From the NCBI RefSeq assembly GCF_026212465.1, contig NC_080059.1:13652972-13716971 (forward strand): a DNA stretch of 64,000 nt, in the 5' to 3' direction. This DNA is from Amaranthus tricolor. Its lineage: Eukaryota > Streptophyta > Magnoliopsida > Caryophyllales > Amaranthaceae. The notes beneath the pieces are model-generated. The model saw only the letters and a program-made list of their open reading frames with translations. It did no database searches and was not told the origin of the DNA. This document shows, one piece after another, positions 19,664 through 31,929 of the stretch. Position 1 is the stretch's first letter, and the number at the start of each line of letters is the position of its first letter. The position numbers were made by a program, and so were the translations under genes.

Positions 19664-20393
19664 TGTTTCTGTGATGAAACGAGGAAGTGGGATACACTTG
19701 AAATACCTGGAGATAAGTAGAAGTGTGATCAAGAGAAGCGACTTATGATAGGAGATGACCTGAATTCCTGTAGCATAACACGTTAGCCTTGTCCGGGGGG
19801 TGATCTCCCGGAAAACCCCTCCGACGCTCAAGTTAGAACGTAAATCGGAAATTAATGAATGACAGATTGTCGAATGAATGCAAGAAGGAAGGTCGGGATT
19901 GAGATTGTTTGTTCTAGTGCTAGTGGTTGGGAAGGCTTGAGGAAGTAGTGTAAGCAAGGATACTAGGAAAGCTGTTTTTTAGATGTCCCTTCCCCTCTGA
20001 TGGTTGTCCCTATTTATAATGTTGAAGGAGGAAGTTACTTCAGAGAGGAAAGGTGGAAGATCATGGGAGTAGTGGGAGTAATGGGAGGTGGACTGGTCAT
20101 GGGAAGAGTGGACAGTTATTCACCTTGAAACAAGGAGAGCCAAGCATGACTGAAGAGTGGAAGGTGGTGGGCAGTTATTCACCTAAAAAGGAGGATGGCC
20201 AAAGAAGATAGATGACAGGGAAGTTAAGTATTCTGAAGGTAAGATGCCATGAGCCTTCCAAGGAAGATGGGAAGTCCAGCAGAAAGCCCATTGACCAAAA
20301 GTCAAAGTCAATCCGGAAAGGTCAAGGGGTATTTTAGTAATATGATGCTTAATTAATAAATAAATAAATTAATTAAAAAACAGTACCATGACA
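19664..20393 (-). repeat. 5' LTR of the Gypsy element
   Basis: 730 bp, identical in length to 7485-8214, with one C/T difference found. It drives the gag-pol transcript on the minus strand. Confidence 0.95.
20010..20019 (-). promoter_or_regulatory. LTR TATA box
   Basis: Minus-strand reading gives TTATAAATAG within the 5' LTR, about 385 bp before the start of gag. The same element sits at 7831-7840 in the 3' LTR. Confidence 0.5.
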
Positions 20394-20398
20394 TAAAC

Positions 20399-21890
20399 TA
20401 TTTTATAAGTGTATTTATTTGGTAAACTCGCTTTTGAAACGTGACCATTTTTTTCTTTTGTAGCCACTTTTTTTCAACTTGCCTTCTCAACTCAAAACTA
20501 TAAATACACCCATTTAAACGATAACTAGCTTCAACTCTGTGCTAAACACGGATAATCTTATAATATTTCAACGATTTTTAATTTTTCAAAGCATTGATTT
20601 TTATGTAATTTTTCTAAGGTTTAAATATCTTAAAAGTTATTACGAAAATATATTATTTTCTAAGTGATATACATGTCATACTTTACATGTTTAACCAAAA
20701 ATTGTCTTTAACCTCATGCATGGTGATTTTAGATATTATAGATGCAACTCATTATGTACACAATTTCAAAAGAAAATGCATTTTGATTTTGTATATGTTT
20801 GTGAGAAAGAAAAATTTTTCACCAATCTCTTTCTAGGTTCTTATTAAAAAAAATTCCGCCTTTTTTATATTGTTGACATGAAAACTTTTTATGATCGATT
20901 TGATATTTAAGGAAATAATTAACTCATTAAAAATATTATATTTTTTAATTGACTATAAATATATCTTCTTTTCTAAATCTATAATTTATTTTATCCCAAA
21001 TCATAGTAAAATGAAAGTTTGCGTCATTTAGAAGTGACCCAACCATAAAAAGATAAAAATAAAATAATTTAATTTTTTATTTTCATATACATAATCTTTA
21101 GTCTTAAGCTTAAAATTTATATTATATTTTACATTTAGTATTTTATTATTCTTTTGAAAATATTTTATAATCATACATGATCAAAATCTATAAATTAGAT
21201 TAAAATATAATATATTGATGAAAAATAAAAAATATTTCAATGATGGGATTTTATAATAAACCAAGTATTCTATTGCGAAAAACAAAACAAGATAGCCAAA
21301 ACAAGAAATGCCAACCAACCAATTTCCGAAAAAATATAGTCTATTGCATATTAATTTTGTAGTAATTAAAATTTAATGAAAACTATTGACAGATATTTCT
21401 TGACTTACTTGAGTAATTTCATCATATAATATAGCTTAATGATAATCAATTTAATAAAATTTTATTGATTGATGGTAATTTTTTGTCTATTTTTTCATCA
21501 TATAATATACGTTTTAACATTAAGAAATTATAAAAGGTGTTTCTTTACAAAAAAGGGGTTTTTAAATGTGTTTCTTTGCAAATTTCCCTAATAAATACAA
21601 AGATTTAATGATTAAGTTTATATTTTAAATGAATTAATTTATAAATTAATATTAATATATTCATATAAGTATATATTTATTACATTCGTATTTTACACGA
21701 GAATCTATATACTCCCTGCGTTCCTTTTGTTTGTCCAGTTTACTTTTTGCAAGCTTTTGAAAGCAAACTTAGCTTTAATATCTCTAAGTACGCATCATAA
21801 AAAATTTAATTTTCTTTTATATTAAAAGAGATTACTTTTTCATTTCATTCAAAATAATTGATTGGATGAAAGAAGGATAATCTTTCATCC
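20399..21890. other. AT-rich intergenic DNA, no gene seen
   Basis: Long A/T runs and very short ORFs. The sequence around 20399-20420 and before 7480 (CTATAAAATAAAC) is the broken target of the retrotransposon. No repeat boundary was recognised. Confidence 0.6.
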
Positions 21891-21893
21891 ATA

Positions 21894-22678
21894 TCATATA
21901 ACAACCAAAGTCAATAGACCTGCGAGCAAGCATATGTGCTGCTTTGTTACAGTCTCTGGAAACAAAAAAAATTTACAAGATACAAAATCATTAAAATTTT
22001 TACAACGATTGATAATAACTCCAAACTCAGAAATATCAGTTTTAGAATTTTTCATAACTTGAACAACTCTTCGCGCATCTAGCTCCAAACATATATACTT
22101 CACTCTATTATCAATAGCCCATCTCATTGCAAATTCCAAAGCTTTTACTTCTAAAATGCTTAAATCTCCACCTCCAAAATGAACATCTGATATTGCTGCT
22201 TGCACTTCATCCATATGATTTCTGAGGATACCACCCAACCAAACATGTTAGTTTCCTTAAAAGTTGCAGCATATACATTAAACTTCCATTTGTTTGGATC
22301 TGGAGCATTCCAAGAATTAACTTTCGCACCATGTGACTTCTTCGATACGTTGTATTTATCATTGAAAAACCATCATTCTTGAACATAAGCTTGTACCTGT
22401 AAAAAAAGATACTGGACATCCACTGAATTATCATTCCAAACTTTACCATTTCTAGCATTCCAAAGGCGCCAAGCAAAACAAACATACAACGCAGTTTTTC
22501 TATTGTTACAAGCATATAATATAGCACGTATCCAGTCTCGAAAAGAACTTGCATTAAGGCAATCTATAAGTGAAGTAAGATTTGTACGAGCCCAAGCCTT
22601 TTTAGCAAACACACAATCTTTGATTACATGAAGTATATTTTCTGTTTCATTGGTACAAAGCTCACAAAAACACATTAC
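21894..22678 (-). pseudogene. Non-LTR-type zf-RVT and RNase H-like (RVT_3) relic
   Basis: On the minus strand MCFCELCTNETENILHVIKD with FAKKAW near 22675-22590 is the zinc-binding region found at the end of plant LINE reverse transcriptases (zf-RVT, PF13966). After a WRLWNARNGKVWND segment, the RNase H-like RVT_3 domain follows: KWKFNV, AATFKET, GGILRNH, ILEVKALEFAMRWAID, CLELDARRVVQ. At least one frameshift (around 22240) separates KWKFNV from GGILRNH, and the usual second Asp of WKxNxDGA reads Tyr. The RT itself is absent. Such gene-less tails are common in plant genomes as relics of LINE insertion. No expression or function is expected. Confidence 0.65.
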
Positions 22679-22796
22679 ATCAAGACGAATCTAACAAGAT
22701 TTTACATGAAAATGTTTCACAAATTCTTGTGAGAGACGGTTTTTTTGAGAGACTATCTTTAATTTGGCAGACCCATTATATATTTTTTAAAATATT

Positions 22797-22922
22797 ATAA
22801 GTAGACATTAAAAATAATATAAGTAGACATTTAAAATATTAAAAGTAGGCATTTAGTATACGATAAGTAAGCATTAAGGATAATATACGTAAACATTAAG
22901 AATATGATAAGTAAGTATTAAT
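22797..22922. repeat. 22-bp minisatellite
   Basis: Six units of GTA(G/A)RCATTAARAATAATAT(A/A) type begin at about 22801, 22823, 22845, 22867, 22889 and 22911, spaced exactly 22 bp apart and each with a few changes. They are flanked by a GAGAGACGGTTTT / TCAAGAGAC pair (22726 and about 22950) that may be degraded ends of a small element. Confidence 0.8.
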
Positions 22923-23250
22923 CTTTAAAGGTTTGGGTTTAAAATATGTCTCAAGAGACTAGCTGAATATATTTTATATTCAGTGTAATGAAGTGATAAT
23001 CAAAATTAAAACGACAAATTGCGACGGTCTTGAACAAAAAAAATTTGCTGACACTCACATTTCTTTCCCAAAGAGAAATTAAAAACTAAAAACTTTTTGC
23101 TGATTGTTTTGGAACCGAGGAACTAGAAACAAGGTAGTAACGTCCATCTGACTCCCGCGTATAAGTTTTAACAGTAGGATTATAGGAGTAATAATAATCC
23201 AAAATCCTCTTTATCAATCCAGTTTCCTCCTGATTTTCTCTGAGCAATCA

Positions 23251-24306
23251 ATGGCACGCAAGAGAAACCGAAAATCCTTGAAAGAAACTTCTCCTGAACC
23301 TCAATCTTCTTCCTCCGATGCTGAAGTCGATTTATCCCTCACCGATCAACAAGATTATGATGGTGATGGAGAAGAAGAAATCCTATCAAATCCCTCCACC
23401 AAAAAACACCCCATTATCGATTCCAAAATTCCCATCATTAATGTTGCTTCCCCTACCAAATCTACCATCATCATTGCAGGCCTTCCTGCGCTGAGGATGT
23501 CTTCTGACAACGAAATGGGTGGTACTACTACCTTGAAGAATCCCTCAAAAGATCATAAAGCTTCTACGGCTCAAGAAGATGGGTCAAAGAAGCTGTTTCA
23601 AAGGGTTTTTAGTGAAGAAGATGAGATTATGATTCTTAAGGGTATCATTGAGTATAGTGGTAAGGAAGGTTCTGATCTGATGGATGACCCAGATGATTTT
23701 TACGCTTTTATTAAGAAATTGTTGCATGTTGATGTTAAGAAAGGGCAGATTCTGGATAAAATTCGTAGACTTAAGAAGAAGTTTACTATTGCTAAGAGTA
23801 AAAAGATGAAGTTTACTAATGAACATGATCAACGTTTATTTGATTTGTCTAAGAAGATTTGGGATAAAACTGATGATGATAGTATTGACAGTAAGGATGA
23901 GAAGAATACTGATAGATTTATTGAGAATGTTAAAGATATTTCTATTGTGGCTGTTTCCGATGATCAGGACACCAATTTGGAGGCTGAAAGTAAGGATGAG
24001 AAGATTACAGATGATCAGGACAACAATTTGGAGATTGACAATGGTCAAAAACAAGAAGATGGAATGGTTTTGATGGGCCATGATGATATTGAAGAAGATT
24101 TGGGTGTTGGAGAAAACATTGTGAATGAAAAGGTGAGGAAGAGAGCTTTGAGGAAGATGGGTGTAAAGGGGAGGGCTGAGATTGATGAGATGTGGGAGAA
24201 GGTGGCGAAAGTGGAATGGAAAGTGAGAATGCTGCGTGAAGAAGTGCAAATGGAAGAGACTAAGAGGATCATGGAAGCTCTTGGATGGGGAATTGGGAAT
24301 TGCTAG
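23251..24306 (+). CDS. GeBP/STKL-like transcription regulator (DUF573)
   Basis: A single-exon gene of 351 residues. The N terminus is basic (MARKRNRKSLKE), then Ser/Asp/Glu-rich. The conserved GeBP/storekeeper DNA-binding domain covers about residues 110-210 (FQRVFSEEDEIMILKGIIEY, DDFYAFIKKLL, ILDKIRRLKKKF, HDQRLFDLSKKIWD). An acidic linker with a duplicated SKDEK/DDQD motif follows. The C terminus is helical and charged (KRALRKMGVKGRAEIDEMW, then EWKVRMLREEVQMEETKR), as in the leucine-zipper-like end of the family. GeBP-family proteins bind DNA in the nucleus and modulate hormone and trichome gene expression in Arabidopsis (family knowledge). The first ATG of the frame is used; the leader is AT-rich with no upstream ATG in frame seen. 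The ORF is intact, so this is probably an active host gene. Confidence 0.9.
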   Translation: MARKRNRKSLKETSPEPQSSSSDAEVDLSLTDQQDYDGDGEEEILSNPSTKKHPIIDSKIPIINVASPTKSTIIIAGLPALRMSSDNEMGGTTTLKNPSKDHKASTAQEDGSKKLFQRVFSEEDEIMILKGIIEYSGKEGSDLMDDPDDFYAFIKKLLHVDVKKGQILDKIRRLKKKFTIAKSKKMKFTNEHDQRLFDLSKKIWDKTDDDSIDSKDEKNTDRFIENVKDISIVAVSDDQDTNLEAESKDEKITDDQDNNLEIDNGQKQEDGMVLMGHDDIEEDLGVGENIVNEKVRKRALRKMGVKGRAEIDEMWEKVAKVEWKVRMLREEVQMEETKRIMEALGWGIGNC

Positions 24307-27300
24307 TTGAAGTTATAAAGTATGGAACTTTGTGGAGGTTAGATGATTTTTTTGGGTTTTTTGTCTTTTGTCCATCAAGTTTAAAGACCCACATTGTTGC
24401 TTATGATTGCCCTTTTGAGCCTTAGTAATATATAGGATGTAAATTATATTCCTTTAAGAGGATTTCTGTGATTAATATATATGGGTTTTAGATGGTTGTT
24501 CAAAAATCATGCATCCTTTTGGAATTGTGTTTATTTTGTTTCGTGAGTTTTATTGATTTGTGCTGTTGGCTGTTGCAATTTGCATGTGTAGTTATGTAGT
24601 GTTGTCTATTGTAGTGTAATTATGCTCTTATTCTGATTTGTGTAGTTTCCCTTCCCTTGTTACTACACCCATGGTGATGGAATTCTAGGAGCACAACTGG
24701 GGTAGCTTTAATCTTGTTCAATATGAGTCTCAAAAAGCTGAACTGCTTTTTCTAGGTTTAAAATGTTGTGCATTACAAACTTTTTTTTAGGGTTTAGTGT
24801 AGGCGGAGAGAAGGGGAGCGCTAGGGAGGGCCAACAAGGATCAAACCCAGAAGTAAGGAAAGCGGTAAATGCTCCAACTGACACAAAACTCGATTCTCCA
24901 TTTAGGCTTTGGTTCTTGAATAAGCTTGCTTCTGGTGTTTAGATTTTAGAACCTTTTCTATCAATTTCCTTGTTGCCGTGGAGTACTCAAATGACTCAAA
25001 TCCCTCCAAACTTTTGTGCTCAAATTATCTTGAGTTAAGTGGATGAAGGTTTTTGATGTGGTGTTTGCTGTTTTCAATTCTTTTTATTTGACAAAATGAA
25101 GTAAAGTATGAAATATGGTATAAAGATTTCAGTGCAGTCCAATCTAAGGTGTTTGTCAACTTTTTAACAATATACATTTGTACTAAATTGTTCTTTTGGA
25201 CATTCTCAAATTCTGATAGATGGCAATACATCTCAATCTAAGGCTTTCACTCATGACACTTAAGTTTTGCTTGAGACACTACCAACATAGAGAGAGTCCT
25301 TGTAAACCCCTCAACTTCTTTTTTCTAATGCTCTTTTCTCTTATGTTTAGAATAAACTTATATTTTTTTATGAGAGTTATTGTATCGATTTATTATTTGT
25401 AAGCTTGAATTTGGCTTTTTTTTCCTCTCCTTTTGAGAGTTTGGAGTTATGATCTAATTTCATGTTAAAAGTTGATTTGTCGATAAAGATTTCTTTGTGA
25501 ATTTCTTTTTGGATAACAATGAATTTTCATGTCTTTGATCCTAACCACATAGTTGATTTATCAGACCTATTCTCATCATTTTGATCATCTATTGGTATTG
25601 TGGCATCATCACTTTTGATAGTTGAACACAACCTGTAAGTGCTGTATAATGTGATAATTATGGCTGTTTCTGACATCTAAATTGTTAGAAAAATTGCATC
25701 TTTTGTCACAGCATAATTGGTTGAATAGCAACATTGTGTTATGTTGTGGATGAAGCAAATTATATTGTTGAGAAGTGAAAGCTAATGAAACAGTTTTTTA
25801 CTTTCTTTTTCCTTGGCCAAAGTCAGTTACATAGAGAAGCGTTTTTTTTTTTTTTTTTTGTTGGTAAAAGGTTCATGGAAAGCTGCAAACCATATAGAAA
25901 TGGGAAATTGAAGAAGATAGTCACATTTAGGGATTCGGGTATTCAACACTGCCATCAAATATGCATATCATGTCACCTAACATCCTCCGACATTCATGGA
26001 CATAACCATCTCATGCCAAACTTTATGTAAGATATAAATCCATGCAAATACCGAATAAAACTTTAGAATGCTAATCACTTCAAGTAGCGACTCTTTTTGG
26101 TTGCTAAACATCGTAAGCTTCAATCGAACATGTGTTGAAGATGTGATAATAGAGCTGAGGATCATTAAAACCTTCTCGTCTAAGTGGGAGCTGAATAGGA
26201 GCAAGAGTCCGTGATGGATTTCAAAGATGAAGGTGAGATTTTTTTAGTTTATTGTTATTGTTGGTCATAATGTTTTTGTAGTTTGATTTCATTAACTTCA
26301 CTGTTTTGTAGTTTCATTTTTTCTGCCACTCTGAATGATGTTATACCTTTTTATGGGGAAATTATATGTGCCATAATAAAAGCACAACGTTCAGTCCATA
26401 TATATTTTAGAGCTCTTCAATGAGACCATGAAATGTGAGATTGGTAGTTCATTCATATCAAATTTCAATCAGCTGAGTATTGTTTTAATGGTTAAAACTC
26501 GTTTCACTAAGCGGTATTTTTCATGTGACTTTCTAATATGGGTCATTTATGTGGTATTCTTTTTCCAGATTGAGAATATTTGCTTTGTTGCAATACTCTG
26601 TACAAAGATGTACCAAGCACCCAGCAATAGGTAGCTTAGTTGTTTATGGAGATCTCTATGATAGACAGGTAAAATTATACCGGTTTCGCATTGCATCTGC
26701 CCTAGCCTCCAGTTGGTTCGGAACCTGGTTTAAATCTTTTGGTGTATAGAGTTCCTCCACAATTTGCAGCAGCTGCTAATTACATTCACAATGTCAAGGC
26801 CATAATTAAATCATATTTCATGCACAAATTTTCTATTGGCATCAGTGATTAGTGTAAACCCAGGTTCTGGTGTAGAGCTAAAGTCAGTGGCAGGAATTTA
26901 ACACTGCTAACAAAGCTAATTGACGGTAAATGCATATGAATGTATGAAACAGCTGTCTTGAAATTGAAGTTTATGATTTTGATTTTGATTTTGATAGCAG
27001 ATGAAGTAGAAGGCTCTTCAAGTCTAATCTCTTACTACAAAGACAAATGCATATGAACTTGTATTCAGTTACCAACTATCTCGATTTGATTTAGTAAAAT
27101 TTCTTGCTTAATGTCCGTCATTAAACTCCGAAGGTGAGACAGAGAGATTGATAAGTTTCATGGCAGAACATAAAAATACTTGCATCCTTGTTCTCCGAAC
27201 TAGATTGTTCTGTTTTGCGAAATTCATCAATGGAAACTACTGTGGCTGGTTACATAGGAATATTCATAGCTTTACATAGTGATGACTACGGTACGAGTTG

Positions 27301-28055
27301 GGTAAGTTTATGTTCTGATTGTAAAAAAGTGAAACTTGCTTCAAATTGTAGGGTTTCGGTTCTGATTTCAGGCGGTCCCATGGTGGTTCATGAGGTGGTT
27401 CCTAGCGGTTTAATCTTGGGTTGGGCGGGTTTGACCATCGATTCAATTCTTTTTTTTTTGCTTTAAATATAAATATGAAAAATGATGGAGTATAAAGCAT
27501 TAAAATAATATGGAAATAACTTTGTTGAGTATTATCGAAATTCATTGCACGTCAATTGTTATTAAAAGACTTCTTGAAAAGAAGAAATTAAGTAATCAAT
27601 AACAATTGACAAATTAACAATAAAGATTTATTAAGCTCTCCAAGTATCTCGAAGGAATCAAAGCCTTTGTAGTTATTGATTGTTGTTCAAATTGCATAAT
27701 CCTAATCTTCATCTTTGTCATCATCATCTACTTGGTTTGATGTTGTCGCTACCTCTTATCCTGATGATGCAAATGTATCCATCGTTGTCCATAGAACAAT
27801 ATATGGATCATAATATTTGCGTAATCTGAATCGTACCATTGAAAGATTCAAACAATTCTATTAATTCTAATGTTTATGTTCATATAATTTAATTATATGA
27901 CACTTAAGAGCGTTTCTATGTACCACTCTATATTGTGGTTGCAAAGCTTTTCTATTGGAATAACGAATACTCATGAGTTTGACTTTCACCATGGTTAAAT
28001 GACATCTTGTCAATGATTACATTTTTAGAAAGTTCATCAATCGTTTCATTAAAAT
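24307..28055. other. Intergenic DNA downstream of the GeBP-like gene
   Basis: The gene's 3' UTR probably covers the first 150-250 bp (T-rich; ATATAGGATGTAAATTATATT near 24430). Beyond that there are many T-rich stretches, a poly-T run at about 25843-25859 and short ORFs without recognisable domains (for example 26549-26749 and 27188-27466). I cannot support a gene here. Confidence 0.5.
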
Positions 28056-28064
28056 TATAATTAT
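28056..28064. repeat. 9-bp target-site duplication, left (TATAATTAT)
   Basis: TATAATTAT is repeated exactly at 32480-32488, flanking the PMD-MULE. Nine-base duplications are characteristic of Mutator-like elements. Confidence 0.8.
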
Positions 28065-28339
28065 CCAATTCTTATTCTTCGCCACCCTTTTCATTTTATC
28101 GCCACCCCCTAATGAAATTACGAATTTGTCTCTGGACTTTAAAAAATTAAGAAATTGCCACTGCACCTAAAACCTCTATAAAACATTTCAAATTCACTCA
28201 ATAACACTCTTATCACTTTCAAAAACTCAAATTCTTCACATAAAATTAATCGGAGCTAAAGCTTTGGAATTGAATTCGTTAACAAAAAATCGAGGTAATT
28301 TCTAAACAAACTCATTCGAAATTTTTTTAAAAAAGAAAA

Positions 28340-28408
<69 letters not shown>

Positions 28409-28410
28409 CA
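28340..28410. repeat. (TA)n(CA)n(TA)n microsatellite
   Basis: About 12 TA, 14 CA and 9 TA units lie just outside the first GTCGCAC palindrome of copy 2. Confidence 0.95.
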
Positions 28411-28897
28411 CCTAGGTCGAGTCGCACTTGTTGTGCGGCTGGTATGAACAATTTTTTTATTTTTTTTATTTTTATATTTTGAATAAATTTGTTTTGTTTA
28501 ATTAATTTATATTTTTAGTTATTGTTATTTAATAAATGTTGTAATATATTATACTATGATAATATTTTTATAAGAATTATTTTTGTATTTATATTCGAAA
28601 TTAAAAAAAAAAGAAAAAAAAAATTAAACCTGTCGCACTTTTTTAGTGCGACTGGTTTGAATTTTTTTTTCTTTTTTTATTTTTTTTAATTTCGAATGAA
28701 TTTGTTTTGTTTAATTAATTTAATTTTTAAGTTATTGTTGTTTAATAAATGTTGTAATGCATTACATTATGATAATGTTATTGTAAGTGTTTTTTTTTAA
28801 TTTAAATTTGAGAAAAAGGAAAAAAAATAAAATTTAAATGCAGTCGCACAAAAAGTGCGACTCTACCTAGGTACAGTCGCACTTTTTGTGTGACTGG
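28411..28897. repeat. GTCGCAC palindromes, left end of copy 2
   Basis: Four palindromes: 28421-28439 (GTCGCACTTGTTGTGCGGC), about 28628-28658 (AAACC-TGTCGCAC / GTGCGAC-TGGTTT), 28841-28862 (CAGTCGCACAAAAAGTGCGA) and 28873-28897. The last two are joined by the palindromic spacer CTACCTAGGTA. CCTAGG also precedes the first one. Confidence 0.9.
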
Positions 28898-29192
28898 ATT
28901 TATAATTTTTTTTTTAATTTTATTTATTTTTTATTTCTTAATTTCGAATGAATTTATTTATTTTGTTTAATCAATTTATTAAATTTTAGTTGTTTAAATA
29001 TTTATGAATATAATAATTGTTGATTTGTTTGTAATTGTGAGTTATTTTGGTTGTTAATAATTTATATGATTGTAAGTGTTTGTAGTAAATTAACTTAAAT
29101 ATTTATTAAATTAATATTGTAAGTGTAATTAAAATGAATATAATGCTTTTAATTGTTTATTAATAGTAATTAAAATATGAACATTGTAGTAA

Positions 29193-31310
29193 ATAGCTGG
29201 AAATCAAGGAAAAGGTAAAGGGTTTTTAGAGGGTTATTGAGCGGCAATAGCTCTAGGCCGACTTTACTGAGAGGGGATCTCCATGAGAGAGGGGTTATGG
29301 GATCTGCAAGACGACCAAGGCAAGAACAGGCGGCTAGACATAGTCAGGCCTAACGTTCAACAACCTCAGACCACGTGCGTAGTCGCTTTCAGCGCTAGAG
29401 TAGCTTGCATAGTCATACGGTCGGCTCAGGTGACGATGATATTGATTACGACGATTCTGTTAGTGGGGAAGAGTCTGTCGGTCAGGATGAGTCTTCCGGT
29501 CATCCTGTTGATTGGACGATCGTCAGAGGCCATGCCGGTAAGTATAGGATTAGAGGGCATAGCGCGGCTGGAACTTCTGATCACGCAAGAGCCAGCCAGG
29601 TTGAGGATGCGGCTCCACGGGGGAGGAGGCGCTCACAGTCCGTGGACATGGAATGGTTGACACATCACCCCAGCCCGGGGGCCCTGTTGACACCACTTTA
29701 ATACCCAGCTACGGTGGGCACGTAGCAAAGGTTATATTTGAGGGATCGGAGCACACCCCTCCGATTTTGGAATGTCGTCCTAGAAAGAGGGCGTTGGATG
29801 CAATCATCAGATTTCAGGACATGTCTGATGAACTGTACAGGGTGTTACCTGCCACTCCTCTTGGTCGTCTACCGTATATAATGCACCAGCACATTGATAG
29901 TGCTCTCGTTATGGCATTTGTAGAAAGGTGGAAGCCTGATACCAACACCTTCCACATGGCGTGGGGGGAGATGACCATAATGTTGCACGACGTGCAACGA
30001 ATCTTCGGAATTGGCATTGACAGTTCACTTCCCGTTGAACCGTCTGATCGTGAGTGGCAGCTTGACCTGGCCGGCCTGTTTGGGGAGCCATTGTCGGAGC
30101 TGCGTGGGAAGGGGCACTTCACTAGCGGTAGCATTAACGTTGGTGCACTGTTGCAGCTATGCCACCGTTCTCAGTCTATGGAGACTTAGGCTACTGCGTA
30201 CTACATGGCTATAGTGGGTTCCACACTGCTCGTGGATAAGACTAGAGTCGGGATGCGGCCTCACCCTGTTGTTGCTGTCACTGCTGATTAGCATGACATT
30301 GCTTGGGGTGCATTGACGCTTGTTCACATGTATCGCCAACTGGGTATGGCGACAAGGACTGGGTGCAAGACTATTGCTGGTTTTCTGACACTGTTGCAGA
30401 CATGGATATACAAGTACTTCCCAGCCTTCCACCCCCATCCACGTCAAGCTGACATGCCGAACAAGACTAGGGCAGAGATGTGGTTGCCTTAGAAGCCAAT
30501 CCGTGAGCTGAGCAGATTGAGAGACTGCAGGAGCATACTGGACGCCTTGACAGAGACACAGGTTTTGCACATAACCTCATACATCGTTATACTAAATATT
30601 TTAATTTTATATTATGTTGTTTATGTTTATTTTCTTTGTAAGCAGGTGGAGTGGACTCCGTACATGAGTTCTACTCGGGCTTTATTGAACGAACACCCAC
30701 GCACCGCCTATATCGGTGGTATCACCTGTTTTGATATCGTGGAGGTCTATTTGCCTGAGAGGACAATCAGACAGCTCGGGTTTGCACAGGCCATTCCCCC
30801 CTCCGCTGAGTCCTACCCAAGCTGTGCGACCGGCACAGGGCTCCTACTCAGTGACATTCGCTTCTTCGTCTATGTACACGGAGATGTGGATTAGGTTCCC
30901 CTATTGTGCCCGCGTAGTTGAGCAGGCATTGCGTTGGGCATCGGTTCCATCAGAGGCTGCCCCTGAGTACATTGACTGGTTTAGAGTGTCTTCCCACTCG
31001 TTTCTCATCCCAAGTGAAGGACCTGCTGCTGTGTTCGGTATTGCGGACAATAGAGTCGAATATGTTAGTGTTTATGTTTATCTATTACATTTTATGTGTC
31101 ACTACCGAAATTAACTGTCTAATTTTTGACAATGTAATTGTTTTATTTTTACAGTTTGCAGCTGAATTTCCAAGTAGACTCGCGCCATTGCTCAGGATGT
31201 CATCTATTGTGCAAATGACGCCTCGGGAAAGACATGCTGCTGATATGTATCTAGATGAGCTTAGAGAGTTGTTTGAGGAGTGGCAAGCATTTAGAGGGCA
31301 CAACCCTTAA
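29193..31310 (+). pseudogene. Plant mobile domain (PMD/MAIN-like) gene relic, copy 2
   Basis: Three exons can be traced: about 29193-30561, 30646-31063 and 31155-31310, with introns GTTTTG...AAGCAG and GTTAGT...TTTACAG. The start codon of copy 3 (ATGGCTGGAAATCAAGG) reads ATAGCTGG here, so it is lost. The recognisable protein includes VDWTIVRGHAGK, PRGRRRSQSVD, HVAKVIFEG, HIDSALVMAFVERWKPDT, EMTIMLHDVQRIFGIGID, LPSELRGKGHF-like, AYYMAIVGSTLLVDKTR, LVHMYRQLGMATRTG, LLQTWIYKYFPAF, IDWFRVSSHSFLIP and a last exon ending FEEWQAFRGHNP. The HDV...LGL.IDG-like and WxxxxF patterns fit the plant mobile domain. In-frame stops after SMET, VTAD and EMWLP, and frameshifts near 29300 and 30880, make it a pseudogene. 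Confidence 0.75.
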
Positions 31311-31840
31311 TAGACATTTGTGGAATTTTTTATTGATGAACAATTTTTTTTAACTTTATTGATGAAAAATTGTTATTATTACGTGTTGCGTATGATTCAT
31401 TTACACATTTATTGACTAACTTAATTATGAAATGAATAAATCATTTACAGAATCAAATTCTCTATCGTTAATAAATCTATCAGAATAATCTACATCATCC
31501 CGTAAGTTTTCAAAGTCCTACAAATAATAAGGGTGTTATTATAATAACATTATCGTAATATAATAATATATTAAAGTATATGAGTAAATAAAATCATTTA
31601 CTTTAATATTTAATAAATAATAATAACTTCAAAAATACTTATAACAAATAAGAAGAAATAATTTTTCAAAAAAATAGTTAAAAATTTAAATAAATTAATC
31701 CCTCCAATTTAAATTTAATTTTTATAATAACATTATCATAATATAATAATACATTAAAATAAAACAATATATTACAACTTTTATGAAATAACAATAACTT
31801 AAAAAATAATTTAATTAAACAAAATAATAATTCGAAGTTC

Positions 31841-31888
31841 AAAAAAAAAATAATAATAATAATACCAGTCGCACAAAAAGTGCGACCG

Positions 31889-31929
<41 letters not shown>

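Larger units (their letters stand above)
7485..20393 (-). mobile_element. Complete Gypsy LTR retrotransposon, Tat/Retand-like lineage
   Basis: The element is 12.9 kb, bounded by 730-bp LTRs (7485-8214 and 19664-20393) that begin TG and end CA in plus reading, and by a perfect 5-bp target duplication TAAAC (7480-7484 and 20394-20398). On the minus strand it reads 5' LTR, primer-binding site, gag-protease (19627-17135), RT-RNase H (17134-15014), integrase (about 15070-14089), a repeat array, a non-gag-pol region and 3' LTR. The order PR-RT-RH-IN is that of Gypsy. The extra archaeal-type RNase H domain and the antisense gene (10055-13054) point to the Tat group (Retand/Ogre relatives). I found one difference between the LTRs (C at 7728, T at the matching place near 19907), which implies a very recent insertion. 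Internal stops show this copy is probably not autonomous. Confidence 0.95.

Noticed and set aside
19628..19957. N-terminal extension of gag into the 5' LTR
   Set aside because: The frame is open but crosses the LTR end and primer-binding site; the ATG at 19627 just inside is the natural start. The same extension occurs in the other LTR as a 129-residue ORF.
26428..27466. Possible host gene downstream of the GeBP-like gene
   Set aside because: Three short plus ORFs (60-92 residues) without recognised domains, splice pattern or promoter; base composition is that of intergenic DNA.
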